From Vallitaleaceae bacterium (GTDB lineage Bacteria; Bacillota; Clostridia; Lachnospirales; Vallitaleaceae): a DNA stretch of 7,462 nt. A program made the position numbers and the translations under genes. Below are positions 6,589 through 7,462 of the stretch, piece by piece (the stretch's first letter is position 1; every line of letters starts with the position of its first letter). Below the pieces are notes generated by a model. It made no database searches. It was not told where the DNA came from and saw only the letters and a program-made list of their open reading frames with translations. The stretch spans positions 1 to 7,462 of the forward strand of contig JAQICP010000013.1 in the NCBI GenBank assembly GCA_027858555.1, given 5' to 3'.

Positions 6589-6825
6589 CTATACTTCAGG
6601 ATTCTCCAACTCTTCTGCGTTAAATAAATTATGCATCAATTTAGGTGTGAAATCATCATTAGTCTTAAGTCTTGCATCCATATAGGCGTATTCATCATCA
6701 TAAAGATAAAACAACTGCTCACCAACACCAATGTCTCTAATACCTTCCTCTTTTGTGCACCCGCTAAGTGGTACAATTACGAATATCAATAAAATTCCTA
6801 CTAGAATTATAAGTTTTGTTTTCAT
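6589..6825 (-). CDS. N-terminal segment of the split lipoprotein (signal peptide plus short mature part)
   Basis: This is the part translated from the normal start to the amber codon: 78 residues from the ATG at 6825. MKTK is followed by a hydrophobic core (5-18) and lipobox LSGC with lipidated Cys 23, then a short acidic mature region containing 'LFYLYDDEYAYMDARL' and ending ENPEV. If the stop is real, the cell would make a lipoprotein of about 56 mature residues. An ATG four codons upstream (6837) is in frame, but the GGAGG lies just after it, so the downstream ATG is preferred. The short product alone matches nothing I recognise. Confidence 0.65.
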   Translation of the reverse strand: MKTKLIILVGILLIFVIVPLSGCTKEEGIRDIGVGEQLFYLYDDEYAYMDARLKTNDDFTPKLMHNLFNAEELENPEV

Positions 6826-6830
6826 ATGAA

Positions 6831-6835
6831 CCTCC
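6831..6835 (-). promoter_or_regulatory. Ribosome binding site that sets the lipoprotein start at 6825
   Basis: On the minus strand GGAGG (6831-6835) lies five bases before the ATG at 6825. It overlaps the first codons after the other in-frame ATG (6837), which has no such site upstream and would add only MEVH ahead of the signal peptide. Confidence 0.75.
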
Positions 6836-6846
6836 ATTTCTATGAA

Positions 6847-6875
6847 ATTTTATCATCTTTTTGCATATTTAACAA
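6847..6875 (-). promoter_or_regulatory. Sigma-A promoter of the split lipoprotein gene
   Basis: On the minus strand TTGTTA (6870-6875) and TAAAAT (6847-6852) are 17 bases apart, with four of six and five of six consensus matches. Transcription would start near 6840, just ahead of the RBS, so the leader is very short. The promoter is intact although the gene carries a stop. Confidence 0.6.
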
Positions 6876-6964
6876 TCTATTTTAAACGAAACAGTGTCAT
6901 ATCTATCAAATACCATCTAAATCACCTGTTAAAAACGCTCACTAAACTTATTTCCAGAAAATGA

Positions 6965-6993
6965 TTGAATGAAAATGACGTACATGGTAAAAT
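6965..6993 (+). promoter_or_regulatory. Extended -10 promoter of the membrane protein gene
   Basis: TTGAAT (6965-6970) and TAAAAT (6988-6993) are 17 bases apart, and TGG directly before the -10 gives the extended TGn element. Transcription would start near 7000, about 98 bases before the ATG at 7098. A six-pair hairpin (ATGAAA at 7000-7005 with TTTCAT at 7013-7018) would form at the very 5' end of the message. Confidence 0.6.
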
Positions 6994-7097
6994 ATCTATA
7001 TGAAATGTGGTTTTTCATGTCTTGTGATTGGATGGATTGTATCTCATGATAACCTTGGATCTGTAACTACTAATCTATAATAAAAGGAGATATTTAT

Positions 7098-7462
7098 ATG
7101 TATGATGGATTATTTGCATTTTTAGCGTTTTTTGGTTTTTTTATCATTATTATATTACTTGTAGCTTTAGCAGGTTATGTATTATGTTCATTAGCTCTTA
7201 TGACAATGGCTACTAACAGAGGTATTGAAAACCCATGGTTGGCATGGATACCAGTCGGAAATATGTGGATACTAGGTCAAATTATTAAAACAATTGAATT
7301 AGGTCAAACTAAGATAGAAAATGCTGGTTTAATATTGGCTGTAGCTTGTGGCGCAACGGCCATACTTGGTGCAATACCGGTTATTGGTACCCTGATTTCT
7401 TTAGCGTATGTAGTTCTTAGCATAATCGCTTTATTCAAATTATATAAGATGTATGCAGCTGA
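7098..7462 (+). CDS. Small polytopic membrane protein of unknown function (3' end outside window)
   Basis: The frame is open for 121 codons from ATG 7098 to the window edge, so the protein is partial. AAGGAG (7084-7089) lies eight bases before the ATG, which fixes the start. A long hydrophobic segment covers about residues 5-37. A conserved-looking polar and aromatic loop 'NRGIENPWLAWIPVGN' (40-55) follows, then a short amphipathic stretch, and two close hydrophobic segments at about 76-94 and 96-115. 'PWLAWIPxGN' followed by 'ILG' resembles a motif I associate with uncharacterised Firmicutes membrane proteins; no function is known to me. No catalytic or transport signature is visible. It is transcribed away from the lipoprotein gene, with 260 bases between them holding both promoters. 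What follows the cut end is unknown. Confidence 0.8.
   Translation, partial: MYDGLFAFLAFFGFFIIIILLVALAGYVLCSLALMTMATNRGIENPWLAWIPVGNMWILGQIIKTIELGQTKIENAGLILAVACGATAILGAIPVIGTLISLAYVVLSIIALFKLYKMYAA

Larger units (their letters stand above)
5896..6825 (-). pseudogene. Lipoprotein gene of unknown family interrupted by one in-frame amber stop
   Basis: The two open segments here are in the same frame and separated only by a TAG at 6589-6591; replacing this codon restores one lipoprotein of 309 residues. The segment after the stop has no ribosome binding site, and the rest of the frame has no frameshift or further stop. This points to a recent nonsense mutation (for example from CAG or TGG), a sequencing error, or less likely a read-through codon. 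Promoter, RBS and signal peptide are intact. The mature protein would be anchored on the outside of the membrane. It is rich in Asp, Glu and Tyr and appears to hold two beta-rich modules. I do not recognise the family. It lies upstream of the GH3 gene in the same direction, with no obvious terminator between, so some co-transcription is possible, although GH3 has its own promoter. Confidence 0.75.

Noticed and set aside
6589..6591. TAG as a reassigned sense codon in this organism
   Set aside because: dinB ends in TAG (1525-1527) at the expected protein end and another TAG follows a few codons later, so TAG appears to be used as a normal stop; read-through at this one site remains possible.
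7076..7081. TATAAT as the -10 of the membrane protein gene
   Set aside because: It is only a few bases before the RBS, the nearest -35 (TTGGAT) is 15 bases away, and transcription would start inside the RBS; the extended -10 promoter at 6965-6993 is better.

Overview
The window is AT-rich with Gram-positive-type signals: clear GGAGG-like ribosome binding sites, consensus-like sigma-A promoters, short U-tailed hairpin terminators and lipoprotein signal peptides. Together with the protein types, this suggests a low-GC Firmicute, probably of the class Clostridia; the species cannot be told from the sequence.

Left end (1-465): no intact gene. A hairpin that looks like a bidirectional terminator (120-159) is followed by a decayed 3' fragment of a methyl-accepting chemotaxis protein gene (about 188-390, with a frameshift near 287-292). 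A promoter candidate and a rightward gene for a NdpA/YejK-type nucleoid-associated protein (478-1491) come next.

Centre (1525-3711): two leftward genes. dinB (DNA polymerase IV) ends 33 bases from the end of the nucleoid-protein gene, so the two converge. fruK (PfkB-family 1-phosphofructokinase) lies upstream of dinB. A hairpin with a six-U tail sits between them and runs directly into the dinB ribosome binding site, so dinB must be read through a terminator or attenuator.

Right-centre (3853-6837): a leftward gene for a secreted GH3 exo-beta-glucosidase/glucanase lipoprotein has its own promoter and a strong terminator. Upstream of it is a leftward lipoprotein gene of unknown family that is split by one in-frame amber codon (6589-6591). 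It still has a good promoter, RBS and signal peptide, so the damage looks recent, or the stop is recoded or a sequencing error.

Right end (7098-7462): a rightward gene, divergent from the lipoprotein, for a small polytopic membrane protein cut by the window edge; it has an extended -10 promoter and a leader of about 100 bases.

The genes do not form one pathway. They are separate transcription units for nucleoid organisation, translesion synthesis, sugar-phosphate phosphorylation, glucan breakdown at the cell surface and unknown envelope functions. I see no defence system, mobile element, CRISPR array or RNA gene, and no convincing new multi-gene system. The best leads are the amber-split lipoprotein and the terminator fused to the dinB ribosome binding site.
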